From the NCBI GenBank assembly GCA_029238515.1, contig JAQWFW010000027.1, positions 1 through 64,000 on the forward strand: DNA of 64,000 bases, given 5' to 3'. Source of the DNA: Flavobacteriaceae bacterium. Lineage in GTDB: Bacteria > Bacteroidota > Bacteroidia > Flavobacteriales > Flavobacteriaceae. The translations under genes were made by a program, and so were the position numbers. Position 1 is the stretch's first letter. Every line of letters starts with the position of its first letter. The notes under the pieces were generated by a model. It was given only the letters and a program-made list of their open reading frames with translations, made no database searches and was not told the DNA's origin. Shown here one piece after another: positions 25,453 through 34,566 of the stretch.

Positions 25453-26940
25453 ATGAAACAACAAGACAACCATTCCTCAGATCCCAAACATGTGCATATT
25501 GTAGAAAATCAAGAACTTTCTATTGGTGAGGCACTCATTCCAGTCATAGCATTGGTATTGATGTTATTTTATAATGTATTTTTTGTCTTTGGTGATGATG
25601 CACTAAGCGGAAGCAATCAGTTTATTCTCTTGCTTGGCGCTGCTGTTGCCGCGGTTGTTGGATTTTTCAATAAAGTAAGCTACCGTCAAATGATAGACGA
25701 AGTCGCCGAGAATTTAAAAACCACAACTGGTGCTTTACTCATCTTACTCATGGTGGGGGCTCTAGCAGGAACTTGGCTTGTGAGTGGTATAATTCCGACC
25801 ATGATTTATTATGGCCTTCAGATTTTAAATCCAACATTTTTTCTAGTAGCGTGTGTACTTATTTGTGCTGTAATTTCTATTGCAACAGGTAGCAGCTGGA
25901 CTACTAGTGCAACAGTAGGTATAGCACTTATTGGAATAGGTGAAACGCTAGGTATTTCTTTGGGAATGACCGCCGGTGCTGTGCTTTCTGGCGCATATTT
26001 TGGCGATAAAATGTCACCTCTTAGCGATACCACAAACCTTGCACCTGCAATGGCTGGTGGCGATTTGTTTGAGCACATCAAATACATGACCATTACTACA
26101 GTACCAACCTTTGTTGTTACATTAATTTTATTTTTGATTATTGGTCTAAATCTTGATGTTTCAGGAACCCCCGATATTTCAGATAAGCTAAAAGCTATTA
26201 GCAATGCATTTCATATTTCCCCGCTCCTCTTTATTGTTCCCTTGATTGTTATTGTTTTAATTATCAAAAAAACACCACCATTAGTAGCTTTACTTCTGGG
26301 AACACTTTTAGCTGCAATTGCAGCAATTATTGCACAACCACATATTTTGATGCAAATTGCTGGAGTAGAAACCCTTGACTTTAAATCCGCATACAAAGGC
26401 GTCATGCAAGCCATGACTGTAGATACCGCCGTGGAAACTTCAAGTGTCGAACTTAACGATTTATTTTCTTCAGGTGGCATGAGCGGTATGCTCGGAACCA
26501 TTTGGCTCATCATTTGTGCTATGGTTTTTGGTGGCGTGATGGATGCTATCGGTGCGCTATCGCGTATTAGTAAAGCTTTGTTGAATTTGGCGTCTACAAC
26601 CTTTGGACTTTTTGCCAGTACTGTCGCCAGTTGTTTGGCACTGAATGTAACAGCATCAGATCAGTACCTTGCATTGGTCGTACCAGGAAAAATGTTTAAA
26701 AAAGCATACAAAGACAAAGGATTGGCTCCTGAAAACTTAAGCCGTACCCTTGAAGACTCAGGGACAGTAACTTCGGTCTTGGTTCCTTGGAATACATGTG
26801 GTGCTTATCAAAGCGGAGTATTAGGTGTTTCTGTGGCCGATTATTTCCTCTACGCATTTTTCAATTGGATCAGTCCATTCATGACACTACTGGTCGCTGG
26901 ATTTTCAATTAAAATCAAACAGCTTAAAGCTAAAAGTTAG
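25453..26940 (+). CDS. nhaC: Na+/H+ antiporter NhaC
   Basis: A 495-residue polytopic protein with about eleven or twelve hydrophobic segments. The N-terminus is short and soluble (MKQQDNHSSDPKHVH). Family blocks visible are LLILLMVGALAGTWLVSGIIPTM, SIATGSSWTTSATVGIALIG, GAYFGDKMSPLSDTTNLAPA (the conserved transport-site loop, about residue 185), SSGGMSGMLGTIWLI and NVTASDQYLALVVPGKMF near the C-terminus. NhaC proteins export sodium in exchange for protons, consistent with a marine flavobacterium. The gene stands alone, 71 bases behind the E1 gene, and no regulatory site beyond that gap was identified. Confidence 0.93.
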   Translation: MKQQDNHSSDPKHVHIVENQELSIGEALIPVIALVLMLFYNVFFVFGDDALSGSNQFILLLGAAVAAVVGFFNKVSYRQMIDEVAENLKTTTGALLILLMVGALAGTWLVSGIIPTMIYYGLQILNPTFFLVACVLICAVISIATGSSWTTSATVGIALIGIGETLGISLGMTAGAVLSGAYFGDKMSPLSDTTNLAPAMAGGDLFEHIKYMTITTVPTFVVTLILFLIIGLNLDVSGTPDISDKLKAISNAFHISPLLFIVPLIVIVLIIKKTPPLVALLLGTLLAAIAAIIAQPHILMQIAGVETLDFKSAYKGVMQAMTVDTAVETSSVELNDLFSSGGMSGMLGTIWLIICAMVFGGVMDAIGALSRISKALLNLASTTFGLFASTVASCLALNVTASDQYLALVVPGKMFKKAYKDKGLAPENLSRTLEDSGTVTSVLVPWNTCGAYQSGVLGVSVADYFLYAFFNWISPFMTLLVAGFSIKIKQLKAKS

Positions 26941-27063
26941 GCCAACAATTTGGATAACTTTAACTTATAGTAAGATAAAAAATTATAATTTTGTATCTGC
27001 AATATTGCCTCAGATCAAGGTTATATTTGTATCAATTATTATTTAATCTTAAAATTTAAAATT

Positions 27064-27702
27064 ATGTCATTTGTAGGAAAAAAATTTCCAAATTTAGCTG
27101 TAGACGCCATGAACGAAATGGGCGATACATTTAAAGTTAATGTTTTGGAAGAAGCCGTTAATAATAAAAAGAAAGTTGTTTTGTTTTGGTATCCAAAAGA
27201 TTTCACTTTTGTTTGCCCAACAGAATTACACGCTTTTGAAGCGGCTAAAGCAGAATTTGAAAAAAGAAATTGTATTGTGATTGGTGCATCATGTGATACC
27301 CCAGAAGTACATTTTGCATGGCTTTCTACGTCAAAAGACAACGGAGGAATTGAAGGCGTTACCTACCCTATTCTTGCCGATTCTAACCGCAACCTTTCAT
27401 CTACGCTTGGAATTTTGGACATTACCAATGAACAATACAACGAAGAAACTGGTGTGGTCACTGTAGAAGGAGATAACGTCACGTATCGAGCAACATACAT
27501 CATTGACGAAGAAGGAACTGTAGTACACGAAAGTGTAAATCATATGCCATTGGGACGTAATGTCGCAGAATTTATTCGTTTGGTAGATGCCTATACACAT
27601 GTACAAGAAAAAGGTGAGGTTTGCCCAGCAAACTGGGAAGAAGGTAAAGATGCCATGCAAGCCAATGCCAAAAGTACAGCCCAATATTTATCATCACACT
27701 AA
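27064..27702 (+). CDS. Peroxiredoxin (AhpC/Prx1 type, 2-Cys)
   Basis: A 212-residue typical 2-Cys peroxiredoxin. The peroxidatic Cys lies in FTFVCPTELHAF (about residue 50) and the resolving Cys in GEVCPANWEEG (about 182). The catalytic arginine and proline are in place. It reduces hydrogen peroxide and alkyl hydroperoxides in the cytoplasm, recycled by thioredoxin. The thioredoxin gene 12 bases downstream, and a third small gene overlapping that one, form an obvious antioxidant operon. A TATATTTG -7-type element lies at 27022-27029, but no -33 TTTG is at the right distance, which would fit an activator-dependent promoter (inference). Confidence 0.95.
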   Translation: MSFVGKKFPNLAVDAMNEMGDTFKVNVLEEAVNNKKKVVLFWYPKDFTFVCPTELHAFEAAKAEFEKRNCIVIGASCDTPEVHFAWLSTSKDNGGIEGVTYPILADSNRNLSSTLGILDITNEQYNEETGVVTVEGDNVTYRATYIIDEEGTVVHESVNHMPLGRNVAEFIRLVDAYTHVQEKGEVCPANWEEGKDAMQANAKSTAQYLSSH

Positions 27703-27714
27703 AATCATAACGCT

Positions 27715-28026
27715 ATGCAAGAACTCACGCAAGATAATTTAAAAACTGTAGTCTCGGAACACGATACTGTAGTAGTGCAGTATTCTGCCACTTGGTGTGG
27801 TAATTGCCGCATTATGAAACCTAAAGTGAAAAAATTGGCTGCTGAGCATCCAAACATCAACTTTGTTATTGTTGATGCCGAAAAATTCCCAGAAAGCCGG
27901 AGTTTGGCTAAAGTCGACAACTTGCCCACCTTTGCAACGTTCAAAGGAGGTGCATTCGTAAATCAGGTGCAGACCAATAAATTTGACGTCCTAAAAACCC
28001 TTGTCGATGAAGTTGCCAGTCATTAA
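27715..28026 (+). CDS. Thioredoxin-like protein with WCGNC active site
   Basis: A 103-residue single thioredoxin domain without signal peptide. The active site reads ATWCGNCRIMKP, i.e. CGNC in place of the CGPC of standard thioredoxins, and the cis-proline segment is VDNLPTFATFKGG. Position and operon context (12 bases after the peroxiredoxin gene) suggest it is the dedicated electron donor for that peroxiredoxin. The unusual Asn between the cysteines should shift its redox potential, which is inference from known CxxC variants. Its last 20 bases overlap the following gene. Confidence 0.9.
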   Translation: MQELTQDNLKTVVSEHDTVVVQYSATWCGNCRIMKPKVKKLAAEHPNINFVIVDAEKFPESRSLAKVDNLPTFATFKGGAFVNQVQTNKFDVLKTLVDEVASH

Positions 28027-28264
28027 GCATTTAAACAAATTCATCCAAGACAATGATGAAGATTATATCATTGAAACTCTGGAAACTTTGGAACACCTCA
28101 CGGAAGTTCCAAGTTTAAAAGATGAAGAATTAGATGTGCTTGGCGAGCTGATTTCTAATATGTACGGCGCATTGGAAGTGCATAAAATGATCAAATCTGG
28201 TACTCCAGAAAAAGAAGCGCTCAATGCGTTTATGAAACGGGTATTGGGATCTATTGATAGCTAA
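28007..28264 (+). CDS. DUF6952 family small protein of the peroxiredoxin operon
   Basis: From the ATG at 28007 the gene encodes 85 residues (MKLPVIKHLNKFIQDNDEDYI). The ORF track adds two residues from a TTG. The start lies inside the thioredoxin gene, a 20-base overlap that suggests translational coupling. The protein is acidic and helical with no cysteine, signal peptide or membrane segment; IETLETLEHLTEVPSLKDEELDVLGELISN is the conserved core. It is found in Flavobacteriia next to peroxiredoxin/thioredoxin genes, so a role in that redox pair is plausible, but nothing in the sequence defines one. The operon ends at a strong terminator. Confidence 0.8.
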   Translation: MKLPVIKHLNKFIQDNDEDYIIETLETLEHLTEVPSLKDEELDVLGELISNMYGALEVHKMIKSGTPEKEALNAFMKRVLGSIDS

Positions 28265-28285
28265 CATTTTTAATTGCAATGATTC

Positions 28286-28312
28286 AAGCCCACGCTTTGC
28301 GTGGGTTTTTTT
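28286..28312 (+). terminator. Intrinsic terminator of the peroxiredoxin operon
   Basis: A GC-rich stem CCCACGC / GCGTGGG with a three-base loop is followed by seven T. It lies between the DUF6952 gene and ftsK; the ORF track's upstream extension of ftsK runs through it and is therefore not coding. Confidence 0.9.
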
Positions 28313-28386
28313 GTTCAAAACAAATTTTAAAACTCTTAAAGAAAAAGTTATTAATTTGTATTTTTGTTTTTAACCACAAAAAACAT

Positions 28387-30747
28387 ATGACCAGAACATC
28401 GGCCAAAAAAAATAAAAAACCTATCCTTCCAGAAATTACTCTAACCAATCCGCAACGGCTTGTTTTAGGGAGTTTTTTGGTCATTTTTGGGGTGTTGGTT
28501 TTTATTGCTATCCTCTCCTACTTTTTTACTGGAGAAAGTGATCAAAGCACACTCAATGAGTTTACGAGCAGAGCAGTACCAACCAAAAATTGGCTCAGTA
28601 AAATTGGTGCCTGGGTTAGTCATTTGTTGGTCTATAATGGGTTTGGTATAGCTTCTTTTCTATTTTCTGGATTATTAGTGCTATCTGGCATTACGGTCCT
28701 GATGAATACATCCAAACAACGTTTGTTTCGCCATTGGGTATGGGGTGTTTTGGGCATAATTTGGGCGTCCATCACTTTTGGATATGCTTTCCAATATTTG
28801 CCCAACCTAGGAGGAACTGTTGGGTATCAACTTAATTTATTTCTTCAAGATTACATCGGAAAAATTGGTACTGCTCTACTCCTGCTGTTTGGGTTTATAT
28901 GTTATATCGCCATCAGATTTAAAACCACCCCACAACAGATTGCAAAATTGTTTTCAGTCCAAAAAAAGCCCAAAACAGAAGCACCCTCTGTTGATGAATC
29001 CGTACAACACACGTTTGATGAAAATAAGGACGAAACCACTGAAGATAAAACAACATCTTCTGCTTTTGAAGTGCCCTTGAAAAATTTGGAACCAACGATT
29101 CAAAATCATTCCAACATTACCAAAGATGAAGATTCAGCTGAATCCGCTAAAGAACCAGAGGTAAAAATGGAAGTCACTATCGCAGAAGAAGAAGTCTCAG
29201 AAACCGATAATTTGGCTGCAAAACTCGTTGAAGATTTTGGTGAAGTCGATCCTACTTTGGAGTTGTCCAAGTTTGTATTTCCATCTTTAGAATTACTAAA
29301 AAAATACGATTCAGAGGGTATTACAATCGATCAAGAAGAACTTGAAGACAATAAAAATAAAATTGTAGAAACACTAAACAATTATAAAATTGGCATTAGC
29401 AGTATCAAAGCTACAGTAGGGCCTACTGTAACGCTTTATGAAATCATTCCAGACGCTGGTATTCGAATTTCAAAAATCAAAAATTTGGAGGATGATATCG
29501 CCCTTTCACTTTCAGCTTTAGGTATTCGTATTATTGCTCCGATCCCTGGACGTGGAACTATTGGTATTGAAGTGCCAAACAAAAATGCAACCATCGTTTC
29601 GATGAATTCAGTTGTGGCTTCACAAAAATTTCAAAAATCTGAAATGGAGTTGCCTATCGCTTTGGGGAAAACAATCAGCAATGAAACTTTTGTAGTGGAT
29701 TTGGCCAAAATGCCACATTTGCTCATGGCTGGTGCTACAGGTCAAGGTAAATCGGTAGGACTTAATGCTGTACTCATCTCGTTGCTTTACAAAAAACACC
29801 CTGCAGAAGTTAAGTTCGTCCTTGTTGATCCCAAAAAAGTTGAATTGACCTTATTCAACAAAATAGAACGTCATTATTTGGCTAAACTTCCAGATTCTGA
29901 AGATGCCATCATTACAGATAATACCAAGGTCATCAATACTTTAAATTCTTTATGTATTGAAATGGATAATCGCTACGATTTATTAAAATCTGCGTTTTGT
30001 CGAAACATTAAAGAATACAATACCAAATTCAAAGCCCGAAAATTGAATCCCAACGACGGACATAAGTTTTTACCATACATCGTTTTGGTGGTTGATGAAT
30101 TTGCAGATTTGATCATGACTGCAGGTAAAGAAGTTGAAACGCCAATTGCACGTTTGGCACAGCTAGCTCGAGCCATCGGAATACATTTAATCATCGCAAC
30201 GCAACGTCCATCGGTCAATGTCATCACAGGAATCATCAAAGCCAACTTCCCTGCCCGTATTGCCTTTAGAGTGACTTCAAAAATTGATTCGAGAACCATT
30301 TTGGATAGCTCAGGTGCCGATCAATTGATTGGTCGTGGAGATATGCTCTACACACAAGGTAACGATTTGGTGCGTATACAATGTGCCTTTGTAGATACCC
30401 CAGAAGTAGAGCGTCTAACCGATTTTATTGGCTCACAAAAGGCCTATGCAAGTGCATACATCCTTCCAGAGTACATTAGCGAAGAATCTGGCACAAGTCT
30501 TGATATTGATATAAACGACAGAGATAAACTGTTTCGTGAAGCTGCTGAAGTGATTGTAACAGCACAACAAGGTTCGGCTTCTTTATTGCAACGAAAATTG
30601 AAATTGGGATACAACCGCGCTGGACGTCTTATAGATCAGTTGGAAGCAGCAGGAATTGTAGGTCCTTTTGAAGGCAGTAAAGCACGACAAGTTTTGGTTT
30701 CTGATTTAGTTGCATTAAACCAATTATTAGACAATGAAGTTTCTTAA
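28387..30747 (+). CDS. ftsK: DNA translocase FtsK/SpoIIIE
   Basis: The real start is the ATG at 28387 (MTRTSAKKNKKPILP, 786 residues). The track's extra 36 residues cross a terminator. An N-terminal membrane domain has four segments (about residues 28-175) and is followed by an acidic linker (about 190-300). The motor domain carries GATGQGKSVGLNA (Walker A, about 449) and VLVVDEFADLIM (Walker B). The C-terminal winged-helix gamma domain (QGSASLLQRKLKLGYNRAGRLIDQLEAAGIVG) reads KOPS-type sequences. FtsK pumps the chromosome terminus through the division septum and activates XerCD, and xerD lies 6 kb away. It overlaps lolA by 14 bases, and lptF/G follows lolA. Confidence 0.96.
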   Translation: MTRTSAKKNKKPILPEITLTNPQRLVLGSFLVIFGVLVFIAILSYFFTGESDQSTLNEFTSRAVPTKNWLSKIGAWVSHLLVYNGFGIASFLFSGLLVLSGITVLMNTSKQRLFRHWVWGVLGIIWASITFGYAFQYLPNLGGTVGYQLNLFLQDYIGKIGTALLLLFGFICYIAIRFKTTPQQIAKLFSVQKKPKTEAPSVDESVQHTFDENKDETTEDKTTSSAFEVPLKNLEPTIQNHSNITKDEDSAESAKEPEVKMEVTIAEEEVSETDNLAAKLVEDFGEVDPTLELSKFVFPSLELLKKYDSEGITIDQEELEDNKNKIVETLNNYKIGISSIKATVGPTVTLYEIIPDAGIRISKIKNLEDDIALSLSALGIRIIAPIPGRGTIGIEVPNKNATIVSMNSVVASQKFQKSEMELPIALGKTISNETFVVDLAKMPHLLMAGATGQGKSVGLNAVLISLLYKKHPAEVKFVLVDPKKVELTLFNKIERHYLAKLPDSEDAIITDNTKVINTLNSLCIEMDNRYDLLKSAFCRNIKEYNTKFKARKLNPNDGHKFLPYIVLVVDEFADLIMTAGKEVETPIARLAQLARAIGIHLIIATQRPSVNVITGIIKANFPARIAFRVTSKIDSRTILDSSGADQLIGRGDMLYTQGNDLVRIQCAFVDTPEVERLTDFIGSQKAYASAYILPEYISEESGTSLDIDINDRDKLFREAAEVIVTAQQGSASLLQRKLKLGYNRAGRLIDQLEAAGIVGPFEGSKARQVLVSDLVALNQLLDNEVS

Positions 30748-31387
30748 AAAACCATTTTTATTTTTCACGCTCATCGCTTTTGGCACAGGCATCGCACAAA
30801 TAAAAGACCCCAAAGCAAAGCAATGGCTGAACGAGGTAAACGAAAAAGTGAATACTTATAAAAATATTCAAATTTCCTTTAAGTATGTTTTAGAAAATGA
30901 AGCTGAAAACATTAGTCAGGAAACCAAAGGGAAAGTAACCCTTGAAGGTGACAAATACGTGCTAAACATCTTGGGTATTCAACGAATTTTTGATGGAAAA
31001 ACGCTTTATACCATCAGTCCTGAAGATGAAGAAGTAACAATTTCAACTGAAAATCCAGACGAAGAAAACACCATAGCGCCGAGCAAATTACTTTCATTTT
31101 TCGAATCGGGCTACAACTATAAACTCGATATTGTTCAAGACAAATTTGGTCGAAAAATTCAGTACATAAAACTTTCGCCCATAGATTCAAATTCCGAAAT
31201 TAAGCATGCCTTATTAGGGATAGATGCCAAAACAAAACACATTTACAATCTTATCGAAATTGGAAATAATGGTACCAAAACAACCCTTACCGTATTGGAA
31301 TTTGAAACCAACACCCCCCTTTCTCAATCTTTTTTTAACTTTGATGCCTCAAGGTACAGCGATTATTATATCAATAATTTAGACTAA
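30734..31387 (+). CDS. lolA: Outer-membrane lipoprotein carrier protein LolA
   Basis: A 217-residue periplasmic protein with a signal peptide (MKFLKKPFLFFTLIAFGTGIA, cut before QIKDP). The open beta-barrel pattern of LolA is seen in FKYVLENEAENISQETKGKVTLEGDKYVL, RIFDGKTLYTISPEDEEVTI and HIYNLIEIGNNGTKTTLTVLEFE. LolA ferries lipoproteins from the inner-membrane LolCDE complex to the outer membrane. The start codon lies within the ftsK 3' end (14-base overlap), implying coupled translation. Pairing with the LPS-export permease gene immediately downstream makes this an envelope-transport operon. Confidence 0.88.
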   Translation: MKFLKKPFLFFTLIAFGTGIAQIKDPKAKQWLNEVNEKVNTYKNIQISFKYVLENEAENISQETKGKVTLEGDKYVLNILGIQRIFDGKTLYTISPEDEEVTISTENPDEENTIAPSKLLSFFESGYNYKLDIVQDKFGRKIQYIKLSPIDSNSEIKHALLGIDAKTKHIYNLIEIGNNGTKTTLTVLEFETNTPLSQSFFNFDASRYSDYYINNLD

Positions 31388-31395
31388 GGCCAAAA

Positions 31396-33378
31396 TTGAA
31401 AATACTAGACCGCTACATACTATCCACCTATTTAAAATCATTTTTTAGTGTCTTTACCATATTGATGCTAATTTTCTTGTTGCAGTCTGTTTGGGTATAC
31501 ATAGCAGAACTCGCAGGAAAAGATTTAGAGTTCGATGTGATTCTTAAGTTTTTAATTTTTGTCTCGCCTCGAATTGTTGTACTGGTATTGCCACTGACCA
31601 TTTTGTTGGTTTCCATCATGGTTTTTGGAAATTTTTCTGAAAACTATGAGTTTGCAGCCATGAAATCAACAGGAATATCTTTGCAACGCGCCATGAAAAG
31701 CTTGAGCATTTTTATTGTTTTTTTATCTGTTGTAAGTTTTTTCTTTGCCAACAATGTTATTCCACTGGCTGAGTATAATTTTTTCAATCTTCGGCGCAAC
31801 ATTTCAAGAGTAAAACCTGCTATGATTGTTGCAGAAGGTCAGTTCAATCAACTTCAAGATATTAATATTAAAGTTGCTAAAAAGAGTGGAGAAAATGGTA
31901 AATTTTTAGAAGATGTGATCATTCATCAAAAAAAGGGAAATTCATCTGGGAATTACACTGTTATTAAGTCCAAAACAGGTGAGTTTTACAGTGATGAGAG
32001 CTCAGATCTTATCCAGCTTATTCTTTATGATGGGAATTATTATGATGAAATTCAACCTGCAAATTATCAAAAGCGAACAAAAAATAGACCTCAAGTTAAA
32101 AGTACTTTTGAACGCTATGTCATCAATATTGATATTTCTAAATTTAATGATGTTGATTTTGAACAAAAGGATGCTTCAGCACGATTCAATATGCTGGGTG
32201 TAAATGAACTAAATACAACAATAGACTCCTTATACACCACACAACAAAAATCAATTGATGCATTTTCTAAATCGATGCTATCACGCTCCCATCAAAACAA
32301 TTTGAATCTAAATTATAACATTGAACAAAACGATTCACTTGCAGAAATACCAGAAAATATTGTTGATCTATTCAATAAAAGGAAAGCTATTCAGTTGTAT
32401 GATTTAGCAATTGCATCTGTAAATTCTGCACAAGACGATATCAAAGTAAAAACAAAATCTTTTTCCATTTCAACCACACACATCAACAAACACATTATTG
32501 CACTACACGACAAATTTGCACTAGGGCTAATGTGTATCATTCTATTTTTTGTTGGTGCGCCGTTGGGTGCCCTCATCAGAAAAGGCGGAATTGGATTACC
32601 ATTAGTAATTGCGATTTTGATTTTCTTGACCTATCATTTTATCAGCATATTTGCAAAAAACAGTTCAGAGGACAACAGTTTAAATCCAATTTTTGCAACA
32701 TGGCTTGCAGGAATCATCATGTTGCCATTTAGTATCTATCTCACAAGTAGAGCGACAAAAGATAGAGCATTAATGGATTTAGATGCAATCTTAATCCCTA
32801 TTAAAAAACGTTTGGTAAAAACAAGCTTAATCGTTGAGGATAATACCACCGAACAAACTGTTGAAACGCAAAACATTCAGCATTTTGAAAATGAAAAACT
32901 CATAGATCTGATAAAAAATTATAGATACTATGGACTGACTTTGGCGCACAAAACTGATGCCCTGAATCTTCTAAAGGAAAGAGGGATTACTGAGCTAGAG
33001 CTAAAGCTAACAGGAAATTTAAGCAACGAAACTTATGAGTCCGGAGTACGTCATATGGAAGATTATCATGAAAATGCAACCGTCGCTTATTTCGCACATC
33101 TTTTGGTTTTAATTCTTGGAATTGGTGGCTTTATTTTAAATAATAACGGTGCCGCTACTGTAGGTTCTATAATGATTGCTTTGGCACTTATTGCATTGGT
33201 TTTATTTATAATCGTATTCCCAAAAGTTTTGAAAAATCAGGCCGCATTCTACAAGCTGTTGAAAAAGAAATTCATGGCCCATAATGTTGTTTTTATTGTT
33301 TTGGGGCTTCCCCTATTTTTTCTTTACCGATTGTATTTCAACAAAAAAATGAATGAAGATTTAACTAAAATTTCATAA
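31396..33378 (+). CDS. LptF/LptG family LPS export permease
   Basis: A 660-residue YjgP/YjgQ-type permease. It has membrane segments at roughly 12-32, 55-75 and 98-118, then a periplasmic beta-jellyroll domain (about 120-360), then three further segments (about 375-460). A C-terminal extension contains two more hydrophobic stretches (VAYFAHLLVLILGIGGFIL, NVVFIVLGLPLFFLYRLY). That extension is longer than the roughly 360 residues of proteobacterial LptF/G and is usual in Flavobacteriia. With LptB, LptF/G moves LPS out of the inner membrane. The start is a TTG (MKILDRYILSTYLKSF), eight bases after lolA. Confidence 0.88.
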   Translation: MKILDRYILSTYLKSFFSVFTILMLIFLLQSVWVYIAELAGKDLEFDVILKFLIFVSPRIVVLVLPLTILLVSIMVFGNFSENYEFAAMKSTGISLQRAMKSLSIFIVFLSVVSFFFANNVIPLAEYNFFNLRRNISRVKPAMIVAEGQFNQLQDINIKVAKKSGENGKFLEDVIIHQKKGNSSGNYTVIKSKTGEFYSDESSDLIQLILYDGNYYDEIQPANYQKRTKNRPQVKSTFERYVINIDISKFNDVDFEQKDASARFNMLGVNELNTTIDSLYTTQQKSIDAFSKSMLSRSHQNNLNLNYNIEQNDSLAEIPENIVDLFNKRKAIQLYDLAIASVNSAQDDIKVKTKSFSISTTHINKHIIALHDKFALGLMCIILFFVGAPLGALIRKGGIGLPLVIAILIFLTYHFISIFAKNSSEDNSLNPIFATWLAGIIMLPFSIYLTSRATKDRALMDLDAILIPIKKRLVKTSLIVEDNTTEQTVETQNIQHFENEKLIDLIKNYRYYGLTLAHKTDALNLLKERGITELELKLTGNLSNETYESGVRHMEDYHENATVAYFAHLLVLILGIGGFILNNNGAATVGSIMIALALIALVLFIIVFPKVLKNQAAFYKLLKKKFMAHNVVFIVLGLPLFFLYRLYFNKKMNEDLTKIS

Positions 33379-33417
33379 GTTTTGGTAGCGTTCTCCTATC
33401 TTTGCAAAAAATAATTC

Positions 33418-34566
33418 ATGGCAACACAAAAATCAACTTTAGAACAAAAACTCAACACCATAAAAGAAGCTATTGAAGACATCAAAGCGGGCAAAGTGGT
33501 CGTTGTGGTAGATGATGAACACCGTGAGAATGAAGGTGATTTTATTGCTGCTGCCGAAGCGGTAACACCCGAAATGATCAATTTTATGGCAACTCATGGC
33601 CGTGGACTTATATGTGCCCCTTTGACCGAAACACGCTGTACAGCATTAGAATTGAACATGATGGTTCAAAACAATACGGTATTACACCACACACAGTTCA
33701 CGGTTTCTGTAGATTTGATTGGTCATGGATGTACAACAGGAATTTCAGTATCGGATCGCGCCAAAACCATAAAAGCGTTGGTAAATGAAGATACTAAACC
33801 TCATGATCTTGGTCGTCCAGGGCATATTTTTCCCCTAAAAGCAAAAAATGGTGGGGTTTTAAGAAGAACTGGACACACAGAAGCAGCAGTAGATTTGGCA
33901 CGATTGGCAGGATTTAATCCCGCTGGAATTCTTGTTGAAATTTTGAATGAAGACGGCACTATGGCGCGACTGCCAGAGCTGAAAGAGGTGGCTAAAAAAT
34001 TTGATTTAAAAATCATTTCTATTGAAGATCTTGTGGCCTACCGTATGCAATACGACTCGTTAATTGCCAAAAAACATGATTTTCAAATTGAAACCCGTTT
34101 TGGTAGTTTTAGACTAAGGTCTTACCAACAAACCACAAATGATGCCGTGCATATTGCCCTTACCAAAGGCCAATGGACTTCGGATGAAACAATCCCTACC
34201 CGTATGAATTCGACATTGGTCAACAATGATATTTTGGGTACACTCACCAATAATGCAGATAAAAAATTGGACGAAATGTTCCGCGTTATAAATAATGAAG
34301 GAAAAGGCGCTATTATTTTTATCAATCAAAATTCGAGTCCACAAAAAACACTTAAACGCCTAAATATTTTAAAAGATATTCAAAAAAGTGGTGAAGTTGC
34401 AAAAGCACCAAATATTAGTATGGATGAGAAAGATTTTGGGATTGGCGCACAAATTTTACATGACCTAGACATTCAAAAATTAAATTTAATATCCAACAGC
34501 AAACAAAAAAAGCGCGTTGGAATGATTGGGTATGGTCTAGAAATTATTGATTATATCAACTACTAA
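33418..34566 (+). CDS. ribB: 3,4-dihydroxy-2-butanone 4-phosphate synthase with degenerate GTP cyclohydrolase II domain
   Basis: The first half (about 15-215) is a complete RibB domain: VVVVDDEHRENEGDFIAAAE with the acidic catalytic loop, THGRGLICAPL, STDR-like GISVSDRAKTI and RRTGHTEAAVDLARLAG. It makes the four-carbon precursor of riboflavin from ribulose 5-phosphate. The second half (about 216-382) aligns with RibA (TRFGSFRLRSYQQTTNDAVHIALTKG) but has none of the three zinc cysteines of the CLTGDVFGSLRCDCG-type motif, reading LVNNDILGTLTNNADKKLDEM instead. The RibA activity is therefore probably lost and another RibA should exist elsewhere. A TATCTTTG box lies 13 bases before the start. 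Confidence 0.9.
   Translation: MATQKSTLEQKLNTIKEAIEDIKAGKVVVVVDDEHRENEGDFIAAAEAVTPEMINFMATHGRGLICAPLTETRCTALELNMMVQNNTVLHHTQFTVSVDLIGHGCTTGISVSDRAKTIKALVNEDTKPHDLGRPGHIFPLKAKNGGVLRRTGHTEAAVDLARLAGFNPAGILVEILNEDGTMARLPELKEVAKKFDLKIISIEDLVAYRMQYDSLIAKKHDFQIETRFGSFRLRSYQQTTNDAVHIALTKGQWTSDETIPTRMNSTLVNNDILGTLTNNADKKLDEMFRVINNEGKGAIIFINQNSSPQKTLKRLNILKDIQKSGEVAKAPNISMDEKDFGIGAQILHDLDIQKLNLISNSKQKKRVGMIGYGLEIIDYINY

Noticed and set aside
33379-33417. FMN riboswitch ahead of the riboflavin gene
   Set aside because: The gap is only 39 bases, too short for the aptamer, and no conserved core is seen.
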